Below are positions 52,376 to 54,759 of a DNA stretch of 54,759 bases, piece after piece; position 1 is the first letter of the stretch; every line of letters begins with the position of its first letter. A program made the position numbers and the translations under genes. The DNA comes from Gracilaria domingensis. Its lineage: Eukaryota; Rhodophyta; Florideophyceae; Gracilariales; Gracilariaceae. Below the pieces are notes generated by a model, which was given only the letters and a program-made list of their open reading frames with translations, was not told where the DNA came from and made no database searches. The stretch covers positions 89,245 through 144,003 of the forward strand of contig VCMS01000230.1 of NCBI GenBank assembly GCA_022539475.1. The letters are read 5' to 3'.

Positions 52376-53873
52376 CAGTTCCACGGGTTGTCACGGTCGA
52401 GAAAGATGCTGCGCCAGACGATCAGCAAGAGACAGGTGGGGGGTCATTTGATGACGAGTTACCTACAGCTCTTCCGGAATCTGAGGAGCACGGACTTGTT
52501 CGAGGTGACCCATATGATGGCCCACAGAACCCATCATGGTGCGGGTATGCCAGGCTGAGACCACAGGAATGGCAAGGGAAGAACGTAATTGAGCACAAGG
52601 ACCCCTGGCTCAGAGTCATTCACTTGCCGAAGGACATAGGTCGGAGCTGCTAAGTGTCTCGAATCTCAGAGATGTACACCATCTTTTCTTTTGGCACGCT
52701 GCAAGGGCTGAACATCGCCTACGGGCGGAGACATTTGGTATGCAGTATCCTCGTACTCGACCGACAGGTATGGATGATGAAGAGGTGCTGTGGGTTGCTG
52801 CGAAGGAGCATGACGAATTTGGGCAAATGTTCTTCGCCCGAATGCAAGCTGAGCTAAGGCAGAATGGATATTGCGTTCTTGATGGCTTTGCGACGGATAA
52901 TGGTGTCCCTGAATGGGAGGAGTTGGAAGAAGTTCGGGAGTTCGGAGATGTGTCGGGGAAGTTGGTGGACTTCTTCGAGAATGAGTATGGAGCGATGCCG
53001 GATATACGGAAAGGGGAGGAACAGAAGTCGTTTTTCAAATCATCAACGATGATGAAGGACGGAAGGACGGGAGCGATGGACCATTTGAGGGGAGAGTGAT
53101 GTCGACACGTTGGGGTACGGTGGAGAAGCCGGAGGATAATGAGGAGCTCAGGTGGGTTGTAAGGTCGCGTGCTTTACTTGATGTTCGAATGGGTACAATT
53201 GCTGCGGCTTTGGAACTATGGGACAATGAAAGGGAAGCTGTGAAGATGTACACTCCGAAAACTGGTGGTCGATTTCTGGGGACGACGAGAAAGTGCAAGC
53301 GCCAGACGCTGCACACCGACTTCAGTGGTCTGGTTACGAAGGAAACAATGAATACTGGCAACCCCGGATACTTTGTAATGGCCTCTGGGAAAGAGGGCTT
53401 TCCTCTCTGGGTGAGCGCTGGAAGCCATCAACTGGTGGGGATGAACAACCAACAGTTGCGAGTGATGTCGGAGGTGTATCCAGCGAAGAAGATAATCACC
53501 CACCGTACTCTGTATTCGTCGGCCGTGGTGATGTGACACATGCTGGAGCAAGTGGGAAGGACAAGGTGGATAGGCCCGAGTCTATGGATTTGCTGGTTAG
53601 ATACCACATGTACATGGTACCAGAGGGCTACGCACTACCTGATGCTGTTCATCCGGTGCGGATTTCCGACCCACGTTTGTCAATGGTGACGAGGAGGAGG
53701 AGGCGGAAGATGAACTGTTGTCCGATAAGGAGAGTGGGGCGGTTGACATGGACGAAGACCAAGTGGTCGTGGAGATTGGTGTGGAAGCGGACGCCGGTAG
53801 AACCGAAGTGCTCGAGAGTAGTAGTGATGACGATTTGCCAATAATGAGGCTGCGAGCGCCTCGAAGTGGATGA
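52376..53873 (+). pseudogene. 2-oxoglutarate/Fe(II) dioxygenase, frameshifted continuation
   Basis: Consecutive frames read as one protein: linker to about 52640, then ELLSVSNLRDVHHLFFW and FFARMQAELRQNGYCVLDGF (52600-53030), QIINDEDGRKDG...MSTRWGTVEKPED (53033-53490), PPYSVFVGRGDVTHAGAS and LVRYHMYMVPEG (53500-53690), and an acidic tail ending SSSDDDLPIMRLRAPRSG at 53871-53873. The double-stranded beta-helix iron ligands are LHTD (His 53312, Asp 53318) and GDVTHAG (His 53539), with Arg 53599 placed to bind 2-oxoglutarate. Such enzymes hydroxylate protein or nucleic acid, and PhyH-like or nucleic-acid-modifying types have this layout. Breaks at about 53031 (T run), 53500 (C run) and 53682 (T run) look like single-base losses. 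Confidence 0.7.
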
Positions 53874-54187
53874 GAATGAGATGATTAGTAAATTATGTGT
53901 GTCTTGCGAGTATTAAGAGTAGTATACTATTACAAGGCTATACATATGAACATAGAAAAGGTGCGGCAGGCTGGTATTTGAACAAATGTCAAACTTCTTT
54001 GGTCCAGTTGCGTCTAATTGCAACATGCCAAATGCTCGGTATCGTTAACATCATTGGTGGCACCAGTCAATTCGCAATTGGACATGTAGCGTCCTAACAT
54101 TTCTGAAACTGCACTTAAGGTTGCTTTTAAGAGAAGTATGAAACTGAGAAGTTATACAGTTCCTGTCTATGCGGTACTTGTGGCAGT
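53874..54187. other. spacer, no gene recognised
   Basis: AT-rich. Possible right flank of the divergent cassette, but no inverted-repeat partner to the 42.5-kb side was seen. Confidence 0.4.
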
Positions 54188-54577
54188 ATGGTGACTGTAT
54201 CAGGAAAAATGGCAGAGGAACAGAGAGACTTGGCGGAAATTTCACCAAATACCTTGTCTAAGTTCATATATGCCAATGGTTACGGTATATTAAGTTCCGT
54301 TGATGGAACGTTGAGAAGAGAAGGAGAGTCAATTCCAGAAGAAGTTGTGAAGTGTATGAAGTTCATTGACGAACGTGTTGGTTTCGGACTTGTCACAGGG
54401 GGTGATGTGGGCGACGTGGAGGGGAAAATGGAAGGACTCGGAGACTATAAGTTTGGTGTCTCGGCGAATCATGGAGCTTTCCTGCGTTTCTCTGACGAGA
54501 GGGAAATTAAGGTGCATTCAATGATCACACCCTTGACCACACTGTTGACGGACTACTGTTCCTGGCAAGGGATTTGA
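54188..54577 (+). pseudogene. HAD-phosphatase-like fragment (phosphomannomutase-like)
   Basis: A 129-aa ORF. ILSSVDGTLRREGESIPEEV followed by VGFGLVTGGDVGDVEGKM, SANHGAFLRF and LLTDYCSW parallels eukaryotic phosphomannomutase (LFDVDGTL...IGVVGGSD...ENGLVAY...LINYC). The nucleophile Asp of DVDGT is replaced (SSVDGT), so catalysis is unlikely. A trehalose-phosphatase origin is a weaker alternative. Downstream frames to the window end are broken. Confidence 0.35.
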
Positions 54578-54759
54578 ATAGGAGGCATGGTATTGTGAAT
54601 GATGATGACAGGGGTTCGTGGAGACCAGAAGTTGTGTGGCCTTCCCAATTTCGTGTACAACAAACCTGTGGCAGGTGGAAAGAAGAAGTGATTCTGCTAG
54701 GGACCTGTTGCAGAAGATGATGGCGTTTGTTATCTATCCGGCCGCATAAAAGTTGCGAA

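Noticed and set aside
52376..53873. Direct assignment of the dioxygenase to TET/JBP enzymes
   Set aside because: Iron-ligand spacing and GDVTHAG/RYHMY are general 2OG features, also seen in PhyH-like proteins. Nothing specific to TET/JBP is visible.
42540..53880. Polinton/Maverick or giant-virus insertion
   Set aside because: No protein-primed DNA polymerase, integrase, packaging ATPase or capsid gene was seen.
54188..54577. Trehalose-6-phosphate phosphatase remnant
   Set aside because: The spacing of DGTL, TGGD and NHGAFLR and the LLTDYC segment fit phosphomannomutase better; kept only as a weak HAD call.

Overview
The window is eukaryotic nuclear DNA. It holds remnants of eukaryote-only genes (exportin CSE1, MSH6, dynamin, CIAO1), at least one clean GTAAGT...TAG spliceosomal intron, and a dense load of eukaryotic transposons (an LTR retrotransposon, PIF/Harbinger, hAT, Plavaka/CACTA-like, and two copies of a DDE element). 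Genes are mostly intron-poor. A TE-rich alga, perhaps a red alga, would fit, but the lineage cannot be fixed from sequence alone. Almost every host-type gene here is broken by stops and frameshifts, so this looks like a heterochromatic or supernumerary, TE-dominated region and not ordinary euchromatin.

Layout. 1-3257: minus-strand LTR retrotransposon (start of pol at the edge, gag, probable 5' LTR). 5.2-8.1 kb: Harbinger-like transposase remnant and two unassigned genes. 9.3-14.7 kb: a DDE element (element 1) with ~155-bp terminal inverted repeats whose decayed product carries a nuclease-like SPD...EIK signature. 15.0-15.9 kb: CIAO1 pseudogene. 17.0-22.8 kb: second, related element (element 2) whose transposase gene is interrupted by an inverted truncated Plavaka-like element. 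22.9-27.1 kb: mirror-image Plavaka-like copy with an intact 833-aa ORF. 27.7-29.9 kb: hAT transposase. 30.4-37.4 kb: decayed dynamin, CSE1 and MSH6 copies; MSH6 carries what looks like a hAT excision footprint. 37.8-42.5 kb: a possible cysteine-peptidase-like ORF, broken hypotheticals and an orphan Plavaka C-terminal part.

42.5-53.9 kb is the most unusual part. Two transcription units diverge from a 1.7-kb nested inverted repeat made of six ~70-100-bp GC-rich palindromes centred on TTAGGGTAGCTACCCTAA. Leftward lies an NLS-bearing protein in frame with a bacterial-type beta-class DNA amino-methyltransferase fused to a SET domain, then a coiled-coil protein. Rightward lies a ParB-like domain protein that runs, through frameshifts, into a 2-oxoglutarate/Fe(II) dioxygenase with an acidic tail. 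Near-identical ~100-bp segments sit about 60 bp upstream of both start codons, so the two arms probably share mirrored promoters. The gene set (DNA methyl writer, histone-methyl writer, oxidase, ParB-like DNA-binding or nuclease domain) plus the palindromic hub suggests an undescribed epigenetically armed mobile or extrachromosomal element, here slightly decayed. In this cassette and in the other broken genes, most in-frame stops can be explained by C-to-T or G-to-A transitions, and several frameshifts lie in short homopolymers.

The last 600 bp carries a weak HAD-phosphatase-like fragment.
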